Position numbers and translations under genes: made by a program. Below the pieces are notes generated by a model that searched no databases, was not told the DNA's origin, and saw nothing but the letters and a program-made list of their open reading frames with translations. Shown one piece after another: positions 34,919 to 42,502 of a stretch of DNA of 64,000 nucleotides (position 1 is its first letter; each line of letters begins with the position of its first letter). Where the stretch lies: NCBI RefSeq assembly GCF_014284475.1, contig NZ_WJBC01000011.1:46258-110257 (forward strand). Direction: 5' to 3'. Source of the DNA: Acetobacterium fimetarium. Its GTDB lineage: Bacteria; Bacillota; Clostridia; Eubacteriales; Eubacteriaceae.

Positions 34919-36033
34919 AAGTCTTTTATCAGAGTCAGCAGTTTAGAGAAGGCGATCGGCAGCGCCAGATCGTCGACAGCGGACAGGGGTTTGAATTGGG
35001 TGCGACCGGTTTGATCTTCGGATACATCAGCAGCTGTCTGAGCGTAGGGGATATCGGCCGTTTCACCAACCATCCCAGCCAAATTAAATCCGTAGACCGT
35101 CATCTCCCAGATAATATGAGAGAAAACATGGCGGCTTTCGCCGATAAAAACCGGATCGGAAAGCGCCGGGAAATAGTCGCCGAGCTTTTTCTTGATATCA
35201 TTTCCGTTGCCGGCAGCGGTTTCGGCAATCGGAAAAGACCACATTCCCGACAAAAGACCGGATTCAGGCCGTCTGATAAAAAACAGCCCGCCGTTTTGTT
35301 TGACGATCCCCACTTCCATTTTTTTGGTGATCTGCTTCTGCTTTTTCTTTTTTACCGGGATCTGGTCGGTTGTGCCCGAGGAAAAACTCTGACAGCCGCA
35401 ACGGATCGGGCAGAGCAGACATTTGGGGCTTTGCGGCGTGCAGACAAGCGCCCCCAGTTCCATCAGGGCTTCGTTGAAATCGCCGGCAGCTGCCGGCAAG
35501 ATGCTTTCAATCCACTGAGTCATGCTTTTTTTGGTTTTGGCGGCCCCGATATCGTCAAAACTATTGCAGTAGCGGCTGATGACGCGCAGGACATTGCCAT
35601 CCACGGCACTGACTTTTTCATTGAAGGCAATGCTGGCAATGGCGCCGCCGGTGTAGGGGCCAATCCCGGGGAGTTTGATCAGCTGATCAAAGCGGTTCGG
35701 AAAAATTCCGTTGCTGTCAGCGACAATCATTTTGGCCGCCTGATGCAGATTTCGCGCCCGGGAATAATACCCCAGGCCTTCCCAGGCTTTGATGACGTCA
35801 TCTTCAGATGCTGCGGCAAGAGAAATGACATCGGGGAAACGATCGATGAAGCGATTGTAATAGGGAATAAGCGTATCAATTTGTGTTTGCTGAGCCATGA
35901 TTTCCGAAATCCAAATGGAGTAGGGATCCTTTGTTTGACGAAAGGGCAGATTTCGTTTAGCGGTTTTAAACCAATTAAGTAAATCAAGTTGCAGTATATT
36001 AATCAAATGACGATTGTTATCTGTATTGAGCAT
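34915..36033 (-). CDS. mutY: A/G-specific adenine DNA glycosylase
   Basis: A 372-residue repair enzyme removing adenine mispaired with 8-oxoguanine. Motifs: SEIMAQQTQ with the catalytic Glu, helix-hairpin-helix LPGIGPYTGGAIASIAF followed by SAVDGNVLRV (Asp), and the [4Fe-4S] ligands in CTPQSPKCLLCPIRCGC (Cx6Cx2Cx5C). The C-terminal NUDIX-like domain recognises 8-oxoguanine. The start at 36033 (MLNTDNN) is chosen because GGAG lies upstream; the frame extends to 36087 without support. Its end overlaps the facing gene by 4 bases. Confidence 0.93.
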   Translation of the reverse strand: MLNTDNNRHLINILQLDLLNWFKTAKRNLPFRQTKDPYSIWISEIMAQQTQIDTLIPYYNRFIDRFPDVISLAAASEDDVIKAWEGLGYYSRARNLHQAAKMIVADSNGIFPNRFDQLIKLPGIGPYTGGAIASIAFNEKVSAVDGNVLRVISRYCNSFDDIGAAKTKKSMTQWIESILPAAAGDFNEALMELGALVCTPQSPKCLLCPIRCGCQSFSSGTTDQIPVKKKKQKQITKKMEVGIVKQNGGLFFIRRPESGLLSGMWSFPIAETAAGNGNDIKKKLGDYFPALSDPVFIGESRHVFSHIIWEMTVYGFNLAGMVGETADIPYAQTAADVSEDQTGRTQFKPLSAVDDLALPIAFSKLLTLIKDF

Positions 36034-36270
36034 AAGGTCTCCGTTCGAAAAAAATTTGTGATTGATGGGGTGCCACATAGCCGGCACTATATATAGTATA
36101 ATGTATTTTTCTAAAAACTAGCTTATTTAAGGAAAGTATGTCAATTTGGGACAAAAAGACAAGTGGACAAAAATTTGCACTTTTCCCCCATTATGGCATC
36201 AGAATGGGCGATATCGATGTTTGAAATTGGGATGGAGTCACCATTCGGGACGCTCCCGGGCACAAAAAAC
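36034..36270. other. Intergenic region between mutY and the G5/3D gene
   Basis: Contains the mutY upstream region and no gene. Genes for G5/3D wall proteins often carry a cyclic di-AMP (ydaO) riboswitch, but I do not recognise its conserved core here. Confidence 0.5.
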
Positions 36271-36299
36271 TTGACATGAACCAGTCAGGATGATAGACT
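36271..36299 (+). promoter_or_regulatory. Promoter of the G5/3D protein gene
   Basis: Perfect TTGACA (36271-36276) and TAGACT (36294-36299) with a 17-bp spacer, about 60 bp before the ATG. Confidence 0.6.
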
Positions 36300-36359
36300 T
36301 TCTGTAACAACTTTGTAACTTTATGTTTAAATAACGTTAGCAAATGAAAGGTATTATTT

Positions 36360-37439
36360 ATGAATACTAAGAAAGAAACAGGGAATTTTTTCAAGAAATA
36401 TCCCGGCGTCAGAATTGGAATTATCGCATTAATTCTTCTTGTCGTTGCGGGAGTTTCCAGTGCTTTTACCGTTGAAAAAGAAGTCCAGGTCAGCTTCAAA
36501 GGTCAAGAGTATACTGCCCAAGGAAAACTGCTAGAATCCCTGGAGGAAGTTCTGAAAGCAAATGATCTTCCTGCAAGTGATGAATATAAATATAGCAGTC
36601 CGTTAACAACCCTCTTTAAGGATATCATTGATGTTAAAATTGAGGAAAAGGTTTCGGGAACGATCATTGCCGACGAAAAAACGGTTTCCTTTTGTTCAGG
36701 GGCAGGAAATGTCGGTGAACTACTTAAGGAAAACGGGATCAAAATCGACGAGGATGATCGGGTTGAACCGGGAGTCGCGACTCCTGTAACGGATAAACTT
36801 GGTGTTGTCAAGGTGACACGGGTGACCGTTGTTGAAACCGCGGGGATAAAAAGTATACCGATGACCGCAAGCATCACTGAAAATGACAAACTGGAAGCCG
36901 GAACGCGCGTAGTGGTTCAGGTTGGACAGAACGGAAAAGCCAATGTTAAAGAGCGGATCCGCTTTGAAAATGATGCTGAAGTCAGTCGTGAAGTCCTCGA
37001 GAGTGTCGAGATTACTCCCATCGTTGAAGAAATTATTGAAGTGGGACCATCCACAACGGTGGTGATGCCGGATGATGTCCAGGTTAAATCAGTGACGGGT
37101 GATGTTACAGTGGAATCCAGTCCGACAAGCTCAAGCAGCAGTGCGAAAGTGGATCAGGATGCCGGCATTAAAGGCGCCATGACGGTCAGTGCGACGGCTT
37201 ATACCGCAACCGGAAATAACACTGCTTCAGGTTTGACACCACAGGCCGGGCGAACCATTGCCACCTGGGATGGTATACCCTTTGGCACGCAGGTCTATAT
37301 TCCGGCACTGGGCGGTGTTTATACCGTTGAAGATCGCGGCGGCGCAGTGGGATATGGAGTGATTGACATTTACATGAACAGCCAGGAAGACTGCGATGCC
37401 TGGGGAAGACAAAATCTTGAAGTATATTTTTTAGATTAA
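36360..37439 (+). CDS. DUF348-G5-3D cell-wall protein (YabE/RpfB-like)
   Basis: A 359-residue exported protein. Membrane helix/signal anchor at about 18-38; ubiquitin-like DUF348 repeats (KEVQVSFKGQEYTAQGKLLESL and GTIIADEKTVSFCSGAGNV); a G5 domain (ITENDKLEAGTRVVVQVGQNG); a Ser-rich linker; and a C-terminal 3D domain (MTVSATAYTATGNN, then VYTVEDRGGA and VIDIYMNS), the double-psi barrel of MltA-like wall hydrolases with its conserved Asp residues. It probably cleaves or remodels peptidoglycan during growth. Single gene with promoter and terminator. Confidence 0.9.
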   Translation: MNTKKETGNFFKKYPGVRIGIIALILLVVAGVSSAFTVEKEVQVSFKGQEYTAQGKLLESLEEVLKANDLPASDEYKYSSPLTTLFKDIIDVKIEEKVSGTIIADEKTVSFCSGAGNVGELLKENGIKIDEDDRVEPGVATPVTDKLGVVKVTRVTVVETAGIKSIPMTASITENDKLEAGTRVVVQVGQNGKANVKERIRFENDAEVSREVLESVEITPIVEEIIEVGPSTTVVMPDDVQVKSVTGDVTVESSPTSSSSSAKVDQDAGIKGAMTVSATAYTATGNNTASGLTPQAGRTIATWDGIPFGTQVYIPALGGVYTVEDRGGAVGYGVIDIYMNSQEDCDAWGRQNLEVYFLD

Positions 37440-37447
37440 GCGAAATG

Positions 37448-37480
37448 AAAAGCGATGGGCGAACCCATCGCTTTTTTTTT
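37448..37480 (+). terminator. Terminator after the G5/3D gene
   Basis: AAAAGCGATGGG-CGAA-CCCATCGC stem with nine T. Confidence 0.9.
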
Positions 37481-37617
37481 CGTGCGATGGCAGCCGCAAA
37501 ATGAACCCTTTACAGACATTCGCAGGGTCATAGAAACGAAAACGATTGAACCATAAAAGGGATCAACGTTACCCGGAATCATGTATTCAGAAAGAACATG
37601 ATTCCTTGATTTTCCAC

Positions 37618-37647
37618 TTGTACTTTGTATACAAAAGTTGCTATACT
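37618..37647 (+). promoter_or_regulatory. ilvE promoter with palindromic operator in the spacer
   Basis: TTGTAC (37618-37623) and TATACT (37642-37647), 18-bp spacer, with the palindrome TTGTATACAA (37625-37634) inside the spacer. A repressor bound there would block RNA polymerase. The motif has the GT...AC half-site form common to GntR-type regulators. Confidence 0.5.
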
Positions 37648-37701
37648 ATGATTATGACTTATAACAGTGGGTTTTCCGCTTGCGAATATTGGAGGTAAAA
37701 A

Positions 37702-38763
37702 ATGGAAATTAAAATTCTAAAAACAACAACTCTGAAAGAAAAACCGGAGCTAGACGCTCTGGGGTTTGGTGTGCACTTCACTGATCATATGTTTGTGATG
37801 GATTATACCGAAGGAATCGGCTGGCACGATGCGACCATTATGCCATATGGCCCGATTGAACTGATGCCATCGGCCATGGTGCTGCATTATGCCCAGGAAG
37901 TCTTTGAAGGAATGAAAGCCTATAAAACGCCTAACGGTGAGACGCAATTATTCAGACCGCAGGAAAACTTCAAAAGAATGAACCGCTCGAATGAACGGAT
38001 GTGTATTCCTCAGATTGATGAGGCCTTCGTGTTGGAGGCATTAAGAACCCTCGTTAAGCTTGACGAAGGCTGGATTCCAGAATCGCCAGGAACGTCACTC
38101 TATATCCGTCCTTTTGTTTTTGCGACCGATCCGTTTATTGGCGTTCGCGTTTCCAAAACATATAAGTTTTTAATCATCATGTCTCCGGTGGGCTCCTATT
38201 ATAAAAACGGAATGGCGCCGGAACGTATTTATGTCGAAAACCAATATGCCAGAACGGTACGTGGCGGTACCGGCGAAGCCAAATGCGGTGGCAATTATGC
38301 CGGCGGATTAGCGGCTCAGCAGAAAGTCAGCACCAAAGGATTTGAACAGATTCTGTGGCTGGACGGGGTCGAAAGAAAATTCATCGAAGAAGTCGGAACC
38401 AGTAATGTGTTCTTTTTGATCGATGATGTTTTTGTCACACCATCGCTGTCCGGTACCATTTTACCCGGCATTACCCGTAAGAGCGTGATTGAATTGCTGA
38501 AGCACTGGGGCAAAACAGTCGATGAACGACGCATCACCATCGACGAATTATATGAAGCCTATCAGCAGGGCCGAATTAAAGAAGCTTTTGCTACCGGCAC
38601 AGCCGCCGTTATTTCGCCAATTGGTGCATTGGGCTGGCAGGATATCGAAATGACGTTTAACAACGGTGAAATAGGCCAATATGCGCAAAAAATCTATGAT
38701 ACATTATACGGTATGCAAACCGGTCATGTCGAAGATGCATTAAACTGGATCGTAAAACTATAA
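37702..38763 (+). CDS. ilvE: Branched-chain amino acid aminotransferase
   Basis: A 353-residue fold-type IV PLP aminotransferase of the long (BCAT-like, about 350 residues) type, interconverting Leu, Ile, Val and their keto acids. Motifs: HYAQEVFEGMKAYKTPNG, YIRPFVFATDPFIGVRVS, the PLP-binding GEAKCGGNYAGGL (Lys in AKCGGNYA), EEVGTSNVFFLID and LPGITRKSVIELL. GGAGG upstream supports the start. No T-box precedes it. It is monocistronic. Confidence 0.95.
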   Translation: MEIKILKTTTLKEKPELDALGFGVHFTDHMFVMDYTEGIGWHDATIMPYGPIELMPSAMVLHYAQEVFEGMKAYKTPNGETQLFRPQENFKRMNRSNERMCIPQIDEAFVLEALRTLVKLDEGWIPESPGTSLYIRPFVFATDPFIGVRVSKTYKFLIIMSPVGSYYKNGMAPERIYVENQYARTVRGGTGEAKCGGNYAGGLAAQQKVSTKGFEQILWLDGVERKFIEEVGTSNVFFLIDDVFVTPSLSGTILPGITRKSVIELLKHWGKTVDERRITIDELYEAYQQGRIKEAFATGTAAVISPIGALGWQDIEMTFNNGEIGQYAQKIYDTLYGMQTGHVEDALNWIVKL

Positions 38764-38847
38764 AACAGAAATAATATTAAAAAAGTTTTTGAAAACACTT
38801 GACATTCTTCAGATTCACTGGTAATATTAATCTTGCATTTTGAATTA

Positions 38848-38936
38848 CGAGAGGTACCGAAGTGGTCATAACGGGGCGGTCTTGAAAACCGTTAGGGTGC
38901 AAGCCCACGTGGGTTCGAATCCCACCCTCTCGGCCA
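38848..38936 (+). tRNA. tRNA-Ser (anticodon UGA)
   Basis: Acceptor CGAGAGG/CCTCTCG, anticodon loop CTTGAAA (TGA), long class II variable arm, T arm GGTTCGAATCC, discriminator G and encoded CCA. Confidence 0.95.
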
Positions 38937-38980
38937 TCAAATGCTTGAATTGAATAGTTAAAACGTCAATTATTACCTTT

Positions 38981-39072
38981 GGAGAAGTACTCAAGTGGCT
39001 ATAAGAGGTGCCCCTGCTAAGGGTATAGGCCGTTAACGCGGTGCGAGGGTTCAAATCCCTCCTTCTCCGCCA
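38981..39072 (+). tRNA. tRNA-Ser (anticodon GCU), integration target
   Basis: Acceptor GGAGAAG/CTTCTCC, anticodon loop CTGCTAA (GCT), long variable arm, T arm GGTTCAAATCC, discriminator G, encoded CCA. Its last 23 bases (39050-39072) are repeated at 52908-52930 and are the att site of the integrated element; the gene is left intact. Confidence 0.95.
39050..39072 (+). repeat. attL, 3' end of tRNA-Ser
   Basis: 23-bp sequence beginning TTCAAATCCCTCC and ending CCGCCA, identical to 52908-52930. Confidence 0.92.
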
Positions 39073-39099
39073 TCTAAATTTAATAAGAAAACTGATAAG

Positions 39100-39124
39100 A
39101 ACGCCATCTAACGGCGTTTTTTTT
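39100..39124 (+). terminator. Terminator just inside the left end of the element
   Basis: ACGCC-ATCTAA-CGGCGT followed by seven or more T; it ends the tRNA transcript in the integrated state. Confidence 0.8.
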
Positions 39125-39140
39125 ATGCCATCAAATGAGC

Positions 39141-39184
39141 TTGACCCCTAATTTGACCCCTTACAGGTTTTTTTGACCCCTAAA
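39141..39184 (+). repeat. Left arm-type integrase-binding repeats
   Basis: Three copies of TTGACCCCT(A/T)A start at 39141, 39153 and 39173; the last overlaps the integrase stop codon. The same motif recurs at the right end (52749, 52769). Presence only near both ends suggests arm-binding sites for the tyrosine recombinase. Confidence 0.65.
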
Positions 39185-40328
39185 GGCTCTGGATCAGGGT
39201 GTCCATTCTTTCTGAACTTTCCTTCCTCATGGCATCGGTCACGTGGGCATAAGTGTCCATGGTGAAGGATGCAGAGTGATGACCCAGATTCTCCTGGACA
39301 GTCTTAATATCATCCCCGGCTTGCAATGATACCACAGCGAAGGAATGCCTTAGGTCATGAAACCGCAATTCAGGGTATCCGATCCCAGTCACTACCTTTT
39401 TATAATGCTTCAATAATGTGGGGTGCTTCACATATTCCCCTAATTCATTGGTAAAGACAAAGTTTTCCGGGTTTTGCCAGGCAGATCCGGCTCTTAGCCT
39501 GTTTTCGGTCTGTTTGATCTTTTCGGCCTTCAAAGTATCCATCACCAATTTTGCAGGCTTAATAAGGCGGGTTTTGCCATTTTTTAGGGTAGCCCATTGA
39601 TAAGAACCTATTAATCGCTGATATTGTCGGTAAATGTAAATGGTACCAGCGTCAAAGTCGATACAATCCCAGGTCAGGCCGATAATTTCCGATTGCCGTA
39701 AACCGGTGAACAGATCCACAATAAAGATATTTTCAAACTGATGGCCCTTAATGGCTTCTAAAAATGCAGGGATAATGGTTTTATCCATCGGCATTATCTG
39801 GGTCTTTACAACCTTTGGAAGCTTACAGCCTTCAGCGGGATTAACTCGGATATAACCCAGAATGACCGCCTGTTGTAATCCCTTGTGCAGTACACCGTGA
39901 ATATTTTTGATCGTCTTGGGGGAATAATCCGCATTCAGTTTATTGTAAAATTTCTGGATGTGGTGCGGCGCCAATGCTGACAGCTTAACTCGGCCCAGTG
40001 TTGGCTTGATATGGGTTTCGATTTGGGTTTTATATGACTTCACGGTGAGGGGTTTCAGGCTTAATGAATATTCCTCTATCCAGATGTCCAACCATTCTGA
40101 TATCGTCAATTTGGACGGTTCTTTATAGTCACCATTATCAATGGCTGCCGTGATGGCGTTCATCTTCTTCCTGACTTCCTGCTGACCGCTACCATAAACA
40201 GATTTTCTAATTGCCTTGCCAGTGCTTGGATCAGTGCCAACAGTGCACCGGGCTTCCCATCGTCCATCAGGTCGCTGTCTGATGGTCCCGGACCCATGGG
40301 CGTTACGCGTATTCTTTTTATTTGCCAT
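39180..40328 (-). CDS. int: Tyrosine-type site-specific integrase
   Basis: A 382-residue phage-type integrase. N-terminal AP2-like arm-binding domain (HGSGTIRQRPDGRWEARC), SAM-like core-binding domain (TISEWLDIWIEEY), and catalytic domain with Arg in FTGLRQSEIIGL, HxxR in HDLRHSFAV, His in LGHHSA and Tyr in MDTYAHV. Related to the Tn916/phage group. It sits next to attL and is transcribed toward it, so it catalyses insertion into and excision from the tRNA gene. Confidence 0.95.
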   Translation of the reverse strand: MANKKNTRNAHGSGTIRQRPDGRWEARCTVGTDPSTGKAIRKSVYGSGQQEVRKKMNAITAAIDNGDYKEPSKLTISEWLDIWIEEYSLSLKPLTVKSYKTQIETHIKPTLGRVKLSALAPHHIQKFYNKLNADYSPKTIKNIHGVLHKGLQQAVILGYIRVNPAEGCKLPKVVKTQIMPMDKTIIPAFLEAIKGHQFENIFIVDLFTGLRQSEIIGLTWDCIDFDAGTIYIYRQYQRLIGSYQWATLKNGKTRLIKPAKLVMDTLKAEKIKQTENRLRAGSAWQNPENFVFTNELGEYVKHPTLLKHYKKVVTGIGYPELRFHDLRHSFAVVSLQAGDDIKTVQENLGHHSASFTMDTYAHVTDAMRKESSERMDTLIQSL

Positions 40329-40499
40329 TGTTTATACCTCATTTCTTGTTTATAAATAACAGATGTGGTACAATACATATAGTTTTTGTAATAACTCACA
40401 TCCTATGAAAAGTCTCTGATTTAGCCGATCAGGGGCTTTTTTTTTCGTTCCTGGAATTTCAGGAGTCAGTAAAATATCCGAGTCCTGGTCACAGCTCAG

Positions 40500-40556
40500 A
40501 TTTGAGCTGTGAGATCTCCGCAAATTTGCGGAGCGAGATCTCCGCAAATTTGCCGG
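40500..40556 (+). repeat. Direct repeat of an 18-base unit downstream of the small acidic gene
   Basis: GAGATCTCCGCAAATTTGC occurs at 40510-40528 and again at 40535-40553, with CAGATTTGAGCTGTGAGATC before it. The inner GCAAATTTGC is palindromic. Possible regulatory or terminator-like site of the element. Confidence 0.5.
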
Positions 40557-40559
40557 GTT

Positions 40560-40808
40560 CTATTTTTTATCCTTAATCCCATGCAGTTTTCTAAACCGCT
40601 CCTGTTCTTCTTCTTTAGTTTTAGTGTAGTCCGGGGTATCGACGATGATGTCCAGGCCTATTATTTCAAAAGCATCTTTAGGGTACAGGTAATCTTCGTC
40701 TTCATCATCAACAATCCGGTAACGGTCGTGTTCTTCAGATAGCACCTCATAGATTTTATCTTTGATCAGCGCCACCGGGTCAGTCTCGCCAATATATTTA
40801 ACTTTCAT
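40560..40808 (-). CDS. Small acidic protein of unknown function
   Basis: An 82-residue protein starting MKVKYIGETDPVALIKDKIY, with a YRIVDDEDEDYLYPKDAFEII segment. It has the look of a small SH3-like beta protein seen in phages, but I do not recognise a named family. Start at 40808 is supported by GGAG about 9 bases upstream. It lies between integrase and repressor on the leftward strand. Bases 40329-40559 hold a palindrome of GATCTCCGCAAATTTGC repeats but no gene. Confidence 0.6.
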   Translation of the reverse strand: MKVKYIGETDPVALIKDKIYEVLSEEHDRYRIVDDEDEDYLYPKDAFEIIGLDIIVDTPDYTKTKEEEQERFRKLHGIKDKK

Positions 40809-40907
40809 CGACACACACTCCTTGAGATCTCCACAGGTAGTCACACTATAAGACCCCGCCAATAAAAACAGCCGTACGGGGGCAGGTTTCGTCTGCCGAA
40901 CTGGTTT

Positions 40908-41528
40908 TCAATAAATTTCATCATAAATAAGATGGCGCAATTTAGAATTACCTTTTTCCCAACCATCAGACCCGTCTTCAGCGACAGATAGCACATCTTT
41001 TATTAATTCTTCTTTTTGCTGTCCTAGAGCAATATTGAGCTTATGATAACGATCTAAGAACTTATAATAATCGCGCGGATTTTCTTCACTTGAAAATCGC
41101 ATTCCAAAACTATCCATAATTAAATCACCAAAATCACCGATAAAATCTGCTATATTTCTAATATTTTTGCTTTTCTGCTCATCGCTATATGATCTAAGGC
41201 AGTAGTCCAATGCTGTTGTTAATCGTGACAATAAATAAACTCTATCATCTATGCCTAACTTATCTAAAATATTTAAAAATGATTTATCAGCATTTTCCAA
41301 TTTTTCTAGATCACGTTCCCACCAAAACGGGGAATCATTGCTCACTAACTTTGAAAGTGGATCGCCAAAAGCGTCGACTATTTTTTTTAATGTGTCAACT
41401 TTTGGTGTCCGTTCGCCCCTTTCGTATTGCCTGATAGACCCTAAGCTTATACCAGTTGTATCAGCAAGTCCTAGCTGGGTTAAACCCTTTTCATTTCTAT
41501 ACTTTTTCAATTGGTCTTTAAATTCCAT
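40908..41528 (-). CDS. XRE-family repressor (CI/Stl-like)
   Basis: A 206-residue regulator with an N-terminal helix-turn-helix (LTQLGLADTTGISLGSIRQYERGERTPK) and a C-terminal alpha-helical domain of about 130 residues without a LexA-type Ser/Lys protease signature. Divergent from the Cro-like gene across a promoter region, so it is the master repressor. The lack of a self-cleaving domain hints at relief by a helper protein, as for Stl of PICIs, rather than by RecA. ATG 41528 follows GAGGTGA. Confidence 0.88.
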   Translation of the reverse strand: MEFKDQLKKYRNEKGLTQLGLADTTGISLGSIRQYERGERTPKVDTLKKIVDAFGDPLSKLVSNDSPFWWERDLEKLENADKSFLNILDKLGIDDRVYLLSRLTTALDYCLRSYSDEQKSKNIRNIADFIGDFGDLIMDSFGMRFSSEENPRDYYKFLDRYHKLNIALGQQKEELIKDVLSVAEDGSDGWEKGNSKLRHLIYDEIY

Positions 41529-41594
41529 CAAATCACCTCAACTACATTATAACAGGATAAATAAAAAAAGCTACAAAAAAGTAGTACAAAAACC

Positions 41595-41640
41595 TTGATT
41601 TTTACTATTGCACATGTTACTATACAGATAACCACAAATT
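41595..41640 (+). promoter_or_regulatory. Divergent promoter/operator region of the element switch
   Basis: Rightward promoter TTGATT (41595-41600), 17-bp spacer, TACTAT (41618-41623). A leftward -10 TATAAT faces the repressor gene near 41545. ACCACAAATTAGTGGT (41631-41646) is an inverted repeat and a likely operator half-pair. Confidence 0.55.
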
Positions 41641-41668
41641 AGTGGTACCTATACAGGAGGTGTGGTAC

Positions 41669-41872
41669 ATGAGATTGAATACAAAATCGTTTGATGTTGC
41701 AATGGCGAATGCTTGTATTGACATAAAAACGCTAAGCACTCTATCAGGTGTTAGCAAGCAAACATTATTTGCAATAAGAAACGAAAAGCGAAATCCCAAA
41801 CCCGCAACGATCGGGAAAATCGCAAAAGCTCTAAACGTCCCAGTCGTGGACATTATTGAAAAGGAGGCCTAA
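41669..41872 (+). CDS. Cro-like XRE regulator
   Basis: A 67-residue single-domain helix-turn-helix protein (SFDVAMANACIDIKTLSTLSG, then VSKQTLFAIRNEKRNPKPATI). The ATG at 41669 is chosen because AGGAGGTG precedes it; an earlier GTG lies upstream of the ribosome site. First gene of the rightward operon, opposite the repressor. Confidence 0.85.
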   Translation: MRLNTKSFDVAMANACIDIKTLSTLSGVSKQTLFAIRNEKRNPKPATIGKIAKALNVPVVDIIEKEA

Positions 41873-41874
41873 TC

Positions 41875-42171
41875 ATGAAATACGATTTAACCAAACAGGA
41901 AATGCTGGAGCTATTATCTGATATTGTCCAGAGTAGCAGCGTTACCGGTCCAGCGGAACAGGATCTATTGAACTTTCTTTCAGATCTTAGAGATCAGCAA
42001 CCAATGACATTTCTGGAAAAACTTCTTCAGGAACACCCGGAAATTGAAATTGATCTGACCATTAAAGCATATACGGCTTGTCCTTGTGCATTCAAATACG
42101 AGGATTATAACCCCGTTGAAGTCTGTGACGTTATGAGTTGTGTCGAGTGCTGGTTAAGAAAAACAGTATAA
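41875..42171 (+). CDS. Unknown protein with Cys-rich C terminus
   Basis: A 98-residue protein two bases after the Cro-like stop. The N-terminal half is helical and acidic; the last 30 residues hold six Cys (ACPCAFKYEDYNPVEVCDVMSCVECW), a possible metal site. No family is recognised. The position suggests an early regulatory or replication role. Confidence 0.6.
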   Translation: MKYDLTKQEMLELLSDIVQSSSVTGPAEQDLLNFLSDLRDQQPMTFLEKLLQEHPEIEIDLTIKAYTACPCAFKYEDYNPVEVCDVMSCVECWLRKTV

Positions 42172-42252
42172 CGATGGCCACTGGTATTCCGGGGAAAGGC
42201 CCGGGCTTGTTATCGAAGTGTATCAAAAATTTAGAATGGAGGATGTGAAGAA

Positions 42253-42456
42253 ATGAGTGAGAAACTAACCTATTCTGTCAAAGAAGTGTCAGATTTAATT
42301 GGAATTAGTCAGCCGAAAGCATATGAGCTCTGTCATAGGGCCGATTTTCCCGCCATTCGTTTTGGTCGAAAAATCGTGATACCAAAAATAGAATTTAGGG
42401 AATGGCTGGCGGCGGAAGCAACGAGGGGGACAAATGAAAATCAATTACAGCAATGA
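42253..42456 (+). CDS. AlpA/excisionase-type DNA-binding protein
   Basis: A 67-residue winged-helix protein of the excisionase/AlpA (MerR-like) class: TYSVKEVSDLIGISQPKAYE, FPAIRFGRKIVIPKIEFREWL. Such proteins direct excision or activate integrase expression. GGAGGATG precedes the ATG. Confidence 0.85.
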   Translation: MSEKLTYSVKEVSDLIGISQPKAYELCHRADFPAIRFGRKIVIPKIEFREWLAAEATRGTNENQLQQ

Positions 42457-42502
42457 GAAAGTGCATAATGGCATAAGACCAGGGGGGCCGCATGATCAAT
42501 GA
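42434..42502 (+). CDS. Possible 22-residue peptide between AlpA and primase genes
   Basis: ATG 42434 follows GAGGGGGAC inside the end of the AlpA-like gene; the frame ends at TGA 42500-42502, overlapping the primase start. It may only couple translation. Confidence 0.3.
   Translation: MKINYSNEKVHNGIRPGGPHDQ

Noticed and set aside
36034..36359. ydaO (cyclic di-AMP) riboswitch before the G5/3D gene
   Set aside because: Expected from gene type, but the conserved core was not seen.
38866..39054. 62-residue minus-strand frame ending in ERVGFEPT-type sequence
   Set aside because: It is the reverse translation of the two tRNA-Ser genes; this motif is a well-known false gene over tRNA-Ser.
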